Shown: piece by piece, positions 41,346 to 64,000 of the stretch | Layout: each line of letters begins with the position of its first letter | How positions within the stretch are numbered: position 1 is the stretch's first letter | NCBI GenBank assembly: GCA_033675545.1 | Contig: JAWDGP010005809.1 | Location: forward strand, 328,501-392,500 | DNA: 64,000 bases | Direction of reading: 5' to 3' | DNA from: Elysia crispata | Taxonomy: Eukaryota > Mollusca > Gastropoda > Plakobranchidae | Position numbers and translations under genes: made by a program | Notes under the pieces: generated by a model | Databases searched by the model: none | What the model was told of the DNA's origin: nothing | Seen by the model: the letters and a program-made list of their open reading frames with translations, nothing else

Positions 41346-41928
41346 CTTGCTACTTCCCTCATATGCAGAAGATAGAGTTCTCAAGGCACAAAGACTAGCA
41401 ATACCACTGAACATTTCTCAAACTACAGATAATGTACTGGGACAACCCAAGTAACAAACAGCTGATCTCAGTAGAACGTAATGTGTTTGCTGGTAAATCT
41501 TCTCCTATCTGGCAGGGTCAATACTTGACCCAAGATTTTCTTCGAGACAAGGGATGATACCCAAACATGTAAAACCCAAGAATTTCTTCGAGACAGCTAT
41601 ATTGATTCTAAAACATCTTTTAAGCTGCAAAATCCAAACCATTCTGTATATATATATATATACACAGATTTTACCATTCATATCACAATATTTCAGGAGA
41701 CCAGAGGACTGAATGTCATTTCTGCAAAGATATAAAATTATGTCCAAAGCATACAAGACTTTATACAAGCAAAAATCCTTGTTACTAAACATAGGATGTG
41801 AAATTCCTTTAGAATATTAACCCAAAAAGTATGATTGCACTGATACAAGAGCATTCACCAGGTGCAAGGTTTTCATGATGCATTAATATTGGGCAAGAAA
41901 ACCAAATTCACTTTTCGAAGTTCCAAAG
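41346..41928. other. Immediate 3' flank of Prickle
   Basis: About 580 bases of AT-rich DNA with a short (TA)n run at 41647-41662. This would be 3' UTR if the early poly(A) signal is not used. No gene seen. Confidence 0.5.
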
Positions 41929-41929
41929 T

Positions 41930-48684
<6,755 letters not shown>

Positions 48685-48707
<23 letters not shown>

Positions 48708-49225
48708 CTGAGGAGAGACAGCAGATATACCAAGGTCAAAACACGGTATTAAGTATTACAAAAAATGGTGAAAATCGCCTTATCCTCTAACAGACCGCTG
48801 AAATACAGGTGGATCTGAGGGAAGACAGTAGATATACCAAGGTCAAAACACGGTATTAAGTATAACAAAAAATGGTGAAAATCACCTTATCCTCTAACAG
48901 ACCGCTGAAATACAGGTGGACCTGAGGGGAGACAGCAGATATACCAAGGTCAAAACACGGTATTGAGTATAACAAAAAATGGTGAAAATCACCTTATCCT
49001 CTAAAAGACCGCTGAAATACAGGTGGACCTAAGGGAAGACAGCAGATATACCAAGGTCAAAACCGGGCATTTATGGTGATTCTAGCGTAACACAAAATGG
49101 TGGGAATCACCTTATCCTCTAACAGACCGCTCAAATGGAGGTGAACCGGAGGAAAAACAGATATATCAAGGTCAAAACCGTGCATCAATGGTGAATCTAA
49201 GATAACACAAAATGGTGGAAATCAC
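48685..49225 (-). repeat. 107-bp tandem copies of the Prickle PET-exon acceptor
   Basis: Four to five copies including the true one. The coding strand of each copy reads TGCTGTCTCCCCTCAG/GTCC then ACCTGTATTTCAGCGGTCTG, then TTAGAGGATAAGGTGATT and about 50 nt of AT-rich DNA. Copies (CTGAAATACA on the plus strand) lie at 48691, 48798, 48905 and 49012, with a decayed one near 49130. The unit includes about 36 nt of exon. Confidence 0.94.
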
Positions 49226-49530
49226 AACAGTTCCCAATAGAAGCCTTGTGGTATACTACGCATGGAGCTGGTTCATTGCTGTAACTTACGTCATTCGGCC
49301 TTTAGGAGGGAATAAGTTGAGGAATCAAGTGTAGAGACAGACGGACAGCAATAAAATGGTCCATCAAGTTAGATAGAGGTGTATTTACAGAACGTATCCT
49401 TCTGCAAGATTAGTTGGACTATGTACCCGCACCTAGAGGCAGCGATGAGCCCTGTATGGTTCGATCATACTTCTAGTTTTTCCTGGAGAAAGATCTTGGT
49501 TCACACGAGCTTTCTCGAGCGGCCGGATGT
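49226..49530. other. Unique DNA upstream of the Prickle PET array
   Basis: About 300 bases with no supported exon. Confidence 0.5.
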
Positions 49531-50130
49531 TGGTGAGTGGATAGTCTCTATCTGTTCCCCTATCAGGGTATCAGGTGGGTGGATAGTCTCTATCTGTTCC
49601 CCAATCAGGGTGTCAGGTGGATGGATAGTCTCTATCTGCTCCTTAATAGGGTATCAGGTGGGTGGATAGTCTCTATCTGTTCCCCTATCAGGGTATCAGG
49701 TGGATGGATAGTCTCTATCTGTTCCCCAATCAGGGTATCAGGAGGGTGGATAGTCTCTATCTGTTCCCCAATCGGGATATCAGGTGGTTGGATAGTCTTT
49801 ATCTGTTCCCCAATCAGGGTGGGTGGATAGTCTCTATCTGTTCCCCAATCAGGGTATCAGGTGGGTGGATAGTCTCTATCTGTTCCCCAATCAGGGTATC
49901 AGGTGGGTGGATAGTCTCTATCTGTTCCCCAATCAGGGTATCAGGTGGGTGGATAGTCTCTATCTGTTCCCCAATCAGGGTATCAGGTGGTTGGATAGTC
50001 TCTATCTGTTCCCCAATCAGGGTATCAGGTGGGTGGATAGTCTCTATCTGTTCCCCAATCAGGGTATCAGGTGGGTGGATAGTCTCAATCTGTTCCCCAA
50101 TCAGGGTATCAGGTGGGTGGAGAAAGAAGA
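49531..50130. repeat. 42-bp minisatellite, about 14 copies
   Basis: The unit is GGGTGGATAGTCTCTATCTG plus TTCCCCAATCAGGGTATCAGGT. The 14-codon period keeps frames open on both strands (plus GGWIVSICSPIRVS, minus PPDTLIGEQIETIH). No splice junction or start supports translation. Confidence 0.95.
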
Positions 50131-50317
50131 GGGAGGAGAGTGGTTCAGAGCGAGATACTGCTACAGAGGAGTCGAGTTTCAGCCGAAAGTTCAAGCTATT
50201 TCCATCTGAATCCCTGGAGATCTGGAGATCTAGAATCTTCTCCACTCCATCCCCGCGACTTCTGGGTGGGTATCTGGTGTCAGTGGTGGAGAGATGGGAG
50301 TGACACCAACAGAGAGG

Positions 50318-50319
<2 letters not shown>

Positions 50320-50382
<63 letters not shown>
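50320..50382. repeat. (GA)n microsatellite
   Basis: About 31 GA units. Confidence 0.95.
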
Positions 50383-50389
<7 letters not shown>

Positions 50390-50929
50390 ACTGATAGGCT
50401 CAGGTAAGCCATGGTGACATTCTCCTCGAAAGGTCACGTGGTGAGGATGGATCAGGCAAGGCGTGGATTGAAAGCTGGCAGAGGCAGAGAGCAAATTACA
50501 GGGGGGGGGGGGGGAAAGAGAGTACGAGAGAAAGGGGAAGAGAGGGAGAGAGAGGTTGAAGTAGAGATATATAGAGAGAGCTAGAAAGATTGAAAGGAAT
50601 AGAGGCTGTCTTGACTCGTGAAGAAGAGCCATGAGGAGGAGAGAAAGAAGACAGAGCCATAGCATTAAACTTGTGCATACGGTGATTTTATTTGATCTGT
50701 TACTCGGGCACGGATCTTCCGGTTTCGACAAAGAAAAGCTGACAGAAAAATATAATTAGAGGAAGATAAAATGAATGCACAACTAAAATGGTAAAAGCCA
50801 CGCAGGGATGTATGTTGTGGATGTGATATGTGGAGGCAGGCCCCGTGTAAACCATATTTCGGGCGCATAGATCAAGAACAAAGGATCACGTGATGCATGC
50901 CATTATAGCGGCCAGCAGTAGCGGTGTTA

Positions 50930-51515
50930 TACTAGTGCAGACCTTGTGACGATATTTATTGCCCGCTACGAAATGTCACGTAACAAGACTTAGTGTCTTT
51001 ATGATGGTCAGCAGTAACGTGGACCTTGTGACGATCTTTATTGCCCGCTACCAAATTCGACATGTCACGTGATGAGGGTCTTTACGGTGGCCAACAGTAG
51101 CGTGGACCTTCTGGCGACCTTTATTGCCCGATATAAAATGTCACGTGACAATGTCTTTATGGTGGTCAGCAGTAACGTGGACGTTGTGACAATCTTTATT
51201 GCCCGCTATGAAATGTCACGTGATGAGTGTCTTTGTGGCGGCCACCAGTAGCGTGGACGTTGTGACAATCTTTATTGCCCGCTATGAAATGTCATGTGAT
51301 GAGGGTCTTCATGGCGTCAACAGTTGCGTGGACCTTGTGCATGTGACAATCTTTATTGCCCGCTATGAATGTCACGTGATGAAGGTCTTTATGGCGGCCA
51401 CGGGTAGCGTGGACCTGGTGACGATCTTTCTTGCCCGCTATGAATGTCACGTGATGAGGGTCTTTATGGCGGCCACGGGTAGCGTGGACCTGGTGACGAT
51501 CTTTCTTGCCCACGA
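50930..51515. repeat. ~75-bp minisatellite, about 8 copies, many with CACGTG
   Basis: The unit is GTGGACCTTGTGACGATCTT plus TATTGCCCGCTATGAAATGTCACGTGATGAGGGTCTTTATGGC plus a short tail. Five copies keep the E-box palindrome CACGTG, and a further CACGTG lies at about 50886. Confidence 0.92.
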
Positions 51516-51684
51516 TGAGCGCCATTAGCCCACTGGAACTTCAAATGATGTGAAGGTGCACAAGTACAAATAGTTAGGCTCAGTTTACAGTGGTGTTTAG
51601 CTAATCTGATGCATTCAGAGTCACTTTTCACGGATCTCAGGAAAAGGTATAATTCACGATTCACATATCTAAACACAAGATACT

Positions 51685-52030
51685 CTCGGAGCACTAGCCA
51701 CGGATTTCAGAACAAGATACGTTCAGTACCACAAAACACGCATCTCAGCACAAAATACACTCAGTACCACTAAACACAATATCTCAACACATAATACACT
51801 CAGAACCACTAAACAAGTATCTCAGCACAGAATACAGTCAGTACCACTAAACACATATCTCAACACAAAATACACTCAATAACGCTAAACACGTATCTCA
51901 GCATAAAATACACTCAATACCACTAAACACATATCTCAGCACAAAAATACACTCAGAATCACTAAAATAGTATCTCAGCACAAAACACACCCAGAACAAC
52001 TGTCCACGAATGCCAGTACCAGATACTCTC
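51685..52030. repeat. ~38-bp minisatellite, about 9 copies
   Basis: The unit is CTCAGCACAAAATACACTCA plus GTACCACTAAACACGTAT, with a diverged copy at each end. Confidence 0.9.
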
Positions 52031-52519
52031 AGAACCACGTCTCACTTTAGGTCCTGTAGACCCGTGGACTAGACAGACCCAGGCTCTCTCTTTCGTCGCT
52101 CAACATTTCAGGGACAACCGACAGAAACCACTAAGGTTCCTAATGCAGTTTACATAGTGCCAAAAATAAAAAGACAATAGGGTTACAGCTGCTTCTATCG
52201 CCTCTAGACTGTGGTGTGGCCTCCCTCAGAAAGCCCTGGTTACCAGACTCACGGGCTGGGAGCCACCCACTGTCCAGAGCTAAGTAAGACGAGTGGGTCT
52301 CTAGAGAGCAGACCATATCCTTGTAATCTGGTCTACGGCCTGCCGCCTGCATATATCGACCTCTTGCAGCAAGAGGTGAGACGGTGGATAAATCAACTGG
52401 GTTGCCTAGTGGTCGAGGCGTACAAACCTCACCGGAATCTATGCTCCGCTTTTCTCATCACATTTAGAATGAGATTTAGAATGCTTCCAGTATCTATGCC
52501 CCGCTTCTTTTCATAGAAT

Positions 52520-52556
<37 letters not shown>

Positions 52557-53200
52557 GGGGACGGGTTGGAGACATAGAGTACGAGATAGAAAGAAAGAGA
52601 GGGATCTTTTCTTTTACAGCTTAAATTTCCTCGAAAGTAAATCCAACCTCTTTGCATGCCTCAAACGGATTGTGAAATATAGCTCTTGTCCAAAATGAAT
52701 ATTCTACAATCGTGTCCCTACCCAAGACAATAACTATCAGTCTCAGTAAACACGTCTTGAACCATTTTCTATGGCGCTTGGCCACTACTGATACAAATCG
52801 ACGGGGTAAAGTTCTTGAAATTAGCTTTAAAAATTTCTTGACTTAACAAATATGATCTAGTTCACACCTCCCAATACCTTCCTTGTCTCCATCTCCCTTC
52901 CCCCCCCCCTCTCCGGAGCAAAAATCTCCATCTTGTGGTCGTTAGCATGAGTTCCCCAGCCTGCAGCAGCCGTGAGCCGACTGCCGTATATCTCTCTCTC
53001 CTCCAGGCCCCGGAGAACTCTCCAGGTAACCCAACTGTTATGGTTCTCCAGAGCTGCAGAATCGATCCTAACTCGATGTTTACTTTCACCTGTAGACTGG
53101 CGCGCGGAATTAGCCGAAACCCTCAGAGTTACGAGCGGTATTTCCTGAACTCCAGGGGCTACACTTAACATCTCCAGCTCTCCTCCCTCAGCCCGTACCA
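52031..53200. other. No gene supported
   Basis: Holds a GA-rich patch (52518-52600) and a tRNA-like TGCCTAGTGGTCGAGGCGTA near 52405 that lacks the rest of a tRNA. A 138-codon minus frame (52857-53273) reads into a (CT)n tract and shows no domain. Confidence 0.4.

Positions 53201-53202
<2 letters not shown>

Positions 53203-53271
<69 letters not shown>
53203..53271. repeat. (CT)n microsatellite
   Basis: About 34 CT units. Confidence 0.95.
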
Positions 53272-53275
<4 letters not shown>

Positions 53276-54337
53276 CTCTCTAGCTTTTCTGTACGGCACA
53301 CAATTTATTTATTTAACTGTCGACTGGAGCATTGGCTGCTGTGTTTCGCTGCATGCCCCGAATCTCTGCCCCATTGACTTCCACTGACGGATCTCCCATA
53401 TTCTCCCTTATGTTAGCGACTTGGCGAGGCGACCGTGATTAGTTTCACAACACTCCATCTTCTCCATTATTTGGCCGTTCTTCACGCCACCAGCCGCCTC
53501 CAAACACTGCCGGTATCCTGCATGTACAGAAAACAAGCCACATAATGCCGGGATTGTTTTTGCTCATGTGTTCCTGATGCGGTAATTCACCGAGATTAAT
53601 TAGGCTTGTCGGGCCGAGCGACATCACGGGCTGTCACAAGATAAGGAGGCGCCTGGATTATCACTCCTGTAATTTGTCTAGTAAGAATGGATCCAAAGTT
53701 TCAGGCATTGCGAAACTGGATTTTTCAATTCACGAGTTGTTTTTATTCTTGTTTTTTTTTTTTTTTTTACTTTTTTTTTTTCATGAAATTTAAGTTATTT
53801 TAAAGGGTGAAGTTTCTAAAAACTGAAAAGACTAGCCTGATGCCAGGTCACGTGACGAGATGGTCACCTCAGAGTCAGTGTTTTGAGTGGAAATGATGCT
53901 GCCTGGCACATGTTACACCATGACCTTTGGCTTTTGCTCCTTATTCTTCTCTCCCTCTACCCTCACTCCACGCAGTCCTTCCAAGGAGTGCAAATAACAT
54001 ATTTACGCTATGACTGATAAAAATAACTGAAAAAAAAAACTTAAAAAAAAAAAACCCATCAAAAAACGTAGAATATACCGGTAAACTTAGTTTGCTAATC
54101 ACCGATTTGCTGATCAATCACACAGATTTCATTCCTGATGGTTATGCTCCCCCCTTTCCCCTAATACATCCACACCTTTTCATCTATCTCCAGACATGGG
54201 ATCACTTGTCTCTGAAGTGTTCTGCTGTATACTATACTCTCTTACACTGAGAGACCTTTAGCTGACGCTATGTAATAAACCATCCACCTCTCTAGCTTGT
54301 TTCTAGGGTTCCATCGCTTCCATAGGTATATCATCCA

Positions 54338-54340
<3 letters not shown>
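53272..54340. other. No gene seen
   Basis: Unique, partly AT-rich DNA with poly(T) and poly(A) runs near 53750-53780 and 54030-54055. Confidence 0.45.
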
Positions 54341-54342
<2 letters not shown>

Positions 54343-54413
<71 letters not shown>

Positions 54414-54520
54414 TTCTTTCTAACTCTTTCTACCTGTCAAAACTTCAAAACGTCGTTTATCTACCAGACACGAAAGCTGATTTGCTTTTCATACATCACT
54501 TCCTCCTCCTCCTCCTCCTA

Positions 54521-54551
<31 letters not shown>
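54343..54551. repeat. (CT)n and (CTC)n/(CT)n tracts
   Basis: (CT)n at 54343-54415 and a CTCCTC/(CT)n patch at 54500-54551, separated by unique DNA. Confidence 0.93.
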
Positions 54552-55560
54552 AGGTGAGCAGCATCCCTGTATGATGGATGGAAACCAAAGAGAAGTTGCC
54601 CGCAGTGAGCAGTGCGACACCCCCACTGGTGCCGGGATGCGGAGTGTAAGTGAGCAGCACCTGACAGCTCCCACCACCGTGATGTATGGAGCACCTCTCG
54701 TCATGGGATCCCTCTCTTACCAGGCGGGGCCCTGGTGTGAAGGCTGAGCAGTTTGAGCTACTCTAAAAGCTCATCAAGCAAAATGTATGGGATTATCTTT
54801 ATTGCCAGCGCGAGGAATAGAAAGAGAAAAGAAACAAGCACATAGCTCTTTCAAACCGAGTGCGCGGTTTACATTATGATGGATTGGATATGTTAGTGGG
54901 ATTTACGAGAGAGAAAATAATTTGTTTTGTATCCGACGCTGATATTTGGGTCTTTGGTCTTTACTGTTTTCACACCTTGTCCCCTAACGCGAATTATAAG
55001 CAATATGAAGGACGTTGCATCCCCTTCCCTCCCTCCCCTTCTCTCTCTACCTCTCTATCTCTTTCTACCTGTCTCCCTCTCTCTTTCTCCCCAATCGATC
55101 GGAGACAGTAGTCTATGATGTTTCACCATCTCTATTCCACAGAGTGGACGATGATCCAACCAGCACCAACAAAAGATACAAATACTAGATCTAGTCCACA
55201 AAGGGACAAAACTCTACCAGTGAAATCGAACACAGACTGTCTGAAACCACAGAGACCTAATCACACCAGAACCCTAACAACAATTATCAACACTTCTGTC
55301 ACTCGAACCGATCATTCCGCCGATATGGCTGGACAAGGAACCTAGTCCTACAGGTATCATAGGAAATCACACGCAGCAACAGCCAATAAATAGAAAGTCG
55401 CACTCCAAGAAATATAAAAATCTGAGCAGGGAGATTAAGTAGATTTTGAAAGCGAAGAATAAGAAAGAAATCTTTCTCCTCTCCTGGCCTGTGTTGTCAG
55501 GATGTATATACAGTCCGACATTGTTTCCCCAAACCTGTCGGTGAAGCTGTCTCGTTGAGT
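54552..55560. other. No gene supported
   Basis: A 58-codon plus frame (54571-54747) follows CTCTCTCTCAG and could in principle be an exon, but has no recognisable domain. Pyrimidine-rich DNA near 55020-55100. Confidence 0.4.
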
Positions 55561-55630
55561 CACGTCAGGTCTACTGTGATGGTTCTGATGGCTTCATGCT
55601 GTCAATATTCTCAACATACCAACCACACTC

Positions 55631-55721
<91 letters not shown>

Positions 55722-55767
55722 TGATGGCTTCATGCTGTCAATATTCTGAACACACCAATCACACTCT

Positions 55768-55838
<71 letters not shown>

Positions 55839-55870
55839 GAGAGAGAGATCCTGATGGCTTTTATGCAGTC
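55561..55870 (+). repeat. Threefold tandem copy of a ~50-bp segment plus (GA)n
   Basis: The segment TGATGGCTTCATGCTGTCAA plus TATTCTCAACATACCAACCACACTC occurs at about 55586, 55722 and 55850. The first two copies are followed by (GA)n tracts (55635-55718, 55769-55849); the third is not. Same layout as the triplicated GST exon 1 end. Confidence 0.9.
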
Positions 55871-55962
55871 AATATTCTCAAGAGACCAATCAGACTCTTC
55901 TCACATAAGGGACAGCACTTAACTCGGCTAAACAATTACAGTCAGGCAAACTAAGAGTTTGG

Positions 55963-60865
<4,903 letters not shown>

Positions 60866-60937
<72 letters not shown>

Positions 60938-61342
60938 CAGAGAGTCTGTGATGATCAAAGAAACCCTAATGTGTAATTATATTGGGGTTTTTTTTTTTTT
61001 TGTTCCACTGTGGGATGTAATGTATACAAGTTGATCACCCGCTTGGGAGGAAGAATTACAAAAAAAAAAAAATTGCCTCCCACAAGAAACACACAGCACA
61101 CAATCTGAAGGAAGAGGTGTTTGTTATGGTCATCTAAGTTTCACAACAAAACCCCCTTGTTATGACGTCAATCTTGGATTGGAAACAGCTCTTGCTGGTA
61201 GCCTGCCGTTATGTTATGAGCGCGACTTTCGACGAGAGTTTATACACGAAACCGATGGAGAATCGGAGAATCGGGTGCCAGTGAAACCCAGAGCAAAGGT
61301 AGGTAAGTCTGAACAAGGGCTAGGGGCAGGTAAGTCTAGAGC

Positions 61343-61405
<63 letters not shown>

Positions 61406-61664
61406 AGAGAAAGAGATATATAGACATAATTACACATAAAGCGATAGCGAAAGAGAGGGACACAGGGAGAGAGAAAGAGAAAAAGAGAGAGAGAGAAGAG
61501 AGAGAGAGATAGAGAGAGAGAGAGAGGAAGAGAGAGAGAGAGAGAGCCAGAGAGAGAGGGGGGAGAGTGAGAAAGAAAGAGAGAGACATAAACAGAGACA
61601 GAGAGAGCAGAGAGAGAGAGAGAGGCAAAGAGAGAGAGAGACATGGTGAAAGAGACGGACAAAG

Positions 61665-61718
<54 letters not shown>

Positions 61719-61745
61719 CAGACAGAGAGAAAGAATGAGAGAGAG
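60866..61745. repeat. GA-rich complex with (GA)n tracts
   Basis: (GA)n at 60866-60936 and 61346-61398, then degenerate GAGA/GAAA/GACA to 61745, separated by about 400 bases of unique DNA. Confidence 0.9.
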
Positions 61746-63200
61746 ATTGTTAATATAACTGTACCACTCTCCTACTCCACGACCGGCCCCAGGTAGTGAG
61801 TGTGAAGATCCCACGCTGTATGTTGTGTGAGCGTTAAAACTAGAACCTACCTCCGCCGCACCTGAGTTCTCCTTCTCTGTTTCCTCCTTCGAGTCAAACT
61901 CTAATCATCACGCACCGGACGATTTTCCGCTTTTCAATATTTCCATTTCTCCGCTTCCGGACTTGAAATAAACCCAGCGAAATTCTCCAAGTTGCATTAT
62001 CAACTTGTTGAGATCGAATAATTAACCCTCACACAGAAGTTTACACCTCTTGTCTACTGAGCTCGTGTTTCCTCTCTCAGCCCCACAAACACATACTCAA
62101 ACACAAACATAACCCAACACATAATTATACTCAGTTATGGCATTCTGGCATTTTCACACCTAACGATTTTCAAAAAAAAAAAAAATCCAATTAAAATTAA
62201 TGAACACATACATACGCGTATGATTTCATCCACAGATATATCCCTACCTATCTGCAAATATCTCCCTTCCTGTTTTTTTTTTTTTGAAATATCGCTTTAA
62301 TTGATCGAGTTATTCAGAATTTATCTATTAATTTGGTTCCTGCATGGTCGAACTCTGGTAATACTGAGAAGATCAACATGACGCTGGTCCTGACTCAACT
62401 AACTTGGCTGCTGATTGGCTGGAAATGGTCCTGACTCGCCCAACTCGGCAGCTGATTGGCTGGAGATCGAGCAGTCCCTAGCGGGCGCCACACGAGTCCG
62501 TACCTAGCAGATCTCACTGCTGACCTCCAGGGAGTTGCCCTCAACATGGGCACTTGGAGAAGGTCACGGTTCGATACCCTGGCCAGGGCGTGGGAAAGGT
62601 CAAAGTTCAGACAGACCAGTTCCAGGTATGGCCAGGTGAGCAAGCTCTGCTTGCAGTCTCCGGCACTGTGTGCTCACTGTCTGACTGTATCATAGCGCCG
62701 CCTCAACTAGGATGTCACGATGTCGGTCCAACAGAGGAAGTTATTCAAAGAGAAGCTCGGATATGGCGGGAGAAAGCGATACTGATGTACAAATTTAAAG
62801 ATATAACCTTCTCAGCAGTTCGAAACTCAAATTTACCCACGTGATTTCAAGAGGCGTTTTAATTGGTCAGTGATATGAGTGGCTCGGAGGTCAAGTCCTG
62901 TGTATCCCACATGATATGACCAGAGTAATCTCCATTAAACAGACTCACAGATTGAGGATAAATCACACACACACACACACACATGCCTCGCATGAAACCC
63001 TGGAAGTGTCAAAGAGAGGGAAACCAAAGTTTCCACAACATAACGTAGTCCAAAACTCAAGATCATAATTCCATGCTCCACATTCTTTATGCCGAGGTTC
63101 AAGTAGCTCGAACTACACCATGCGCTTGAGCTCCAAAGACATGTCCCCACCAATACCAGAGTAGGGCTGGTAAGATGAGGGCCAACCCAATTATCAGGTG
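61746..63200. other. No gene seen
   Basis: Unique DNA. Two copies of a ~40-bp segment containing GCTGATTGGCTGGA lie at about 62385-62465. A (CA)n run at 62966-62982. No supported exon. Confidence 0.45.
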
Positions 63201-63203
63201 ATA

Positions 63204-63304
<101 letters not shown>

Positions 63305-63407
63305 TATATATATCGAGAGAAAGAAAGAGAGAGAGACCAGGGAAAAAAGTGAGAGAGAGAGAGAGAGTACGAGAGGGGGGAGAGAGGGAGAGAGAAAGTG
63401 GGGAAGT

Positions 63408-63440
<33 letters not shown>

Positions 63441-63519
63441 GAGAACCAAAGGAAGAAAGAACGAAAAAGAAACAGAGGGGGGGGGGGAGGGAGAAGAATA
63501 TGGAATGAGACGGAGGAGG

Positions 63520-63521
<2 letters not shown>

Positions 63522-63610
<89 letters not shown>

Positions 63611-63637
63611 AAGAAGAAGAAGAAGAAGAAGAAGAAG
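63522..63637. repeat. (AAT)n-(AAG)n compound trinucleotide tract
   Basis: About 20 AAT units change abruptly at about 63581 to about 19 AAG units. Confidence 0.96.
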
Positions 63638-63868
63638 ATATTGAGACAGCCCAACATGACAACCATGACAATGTCAGCGTGTGAGAGAAAGTCGTGAAGG
63701 AGTGGCTGCGCTATAGACACTCGGTCACAACGGGGGACAGCAGCTGATCTTGCCCTGACCGACGGGACTAGGGGAGTTGGAGGGAGTCTCTCACTGAACT
63801 CTGGAGATCAGAGAACGAGGAGCAGGAGAAGGTCAAGGTAGGACAGGGTGCCAGTTAGGCTCTATACG

Positions 63869-63955
<87 letters not shown>
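63869..63955. repeat. (GA)n microsatellite
   Basis: About 43 GA units near the end of the window. Confidence 0.96.
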
Positions 63956-63957
<2 letters not shown>

Positions 63958-64000
63958 CCCTCCCATCACAGCATGCAACAGGTGACAGACAGCTCCAGAG

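Noticed and set aside
54571-54747. 58-codon plus frame after a CT-rich tract and CAG
   Set aside because: No domain, no partner exon, and CT tracts ending in CAG are common here.

Overview
The window is animal nuclear DNA. Genes are split by many GT-AG introns, there is no operon structure, and (GA)n/(CT)n, (AT)n, GATA and trinucleotide tracts are very abundant. The sigma-class GST resembles cephalopod and gastropod GSTs and S-crystallins, so I infer a lophotrochozoan, most likely a gastropod mollusc. The species cannot be read from the sequence.

Four protein-coding genes can be reconstructed exon by exon with consistent splice phases. (1) 1467-4893, minus: a complete sigma-class glutathione S-transferase, five coding exons, 213 aa. 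(2) 11021-16727, minus: a second, divergent GST-fold gene with a novel acidic N-terminal extension; seven exons found, 5' end missing. (3) 19544-31589, plus: a complete BTB-BACK-Kelch protein closest to KLHL10, twelve coding exons, 613 aa. (4) 41930-48707, minus: Prickle, with the PET domain (from its second half), three LIM domains and a prenylation-type C-terminus; the N-terminal exons were not found. The two GST genes are tandem on one strand. The GST-like gene and KLHL10 are head to head, and KLHL10 and Prickle are tail to tail. The genes have no obvious functional link (detoxification or crystallin-type GSTs, a CUL3 ubiquitin-ligase adaptor, planar cell polarity). From 49 to 64 kb I see no convincing exon, only simple repeats, minisatellites and low-complexity DNA; this may be Prickle's 5' intron.

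The striking feature is the minisatellites. The window has more than 20 tandem arrays with units of 20-107 bp. At least nine are anchored on an exon-intron junction of one of these genes: the repeat unit contains the splice site itself, often with 6-60 nt of the adjoining exon. The intron next to the true exon then holds a ladder of copied 5' or 3' splice sites. Clear cases are the Prickle LIM1 donor, the Prickle PET acceptor, the KLHL10 exon 1, 8 and 10 donors, the KLHL10 exon 8 acceptor, and three junctions of the GST-like gene. The first exon of the sigma GST has the same thing at low copy: its 3' end, donor and GA tract are present three times in tandem. I consider this junction-anchored amplification of splice sites the most interesting and possibly undescribed signal here.
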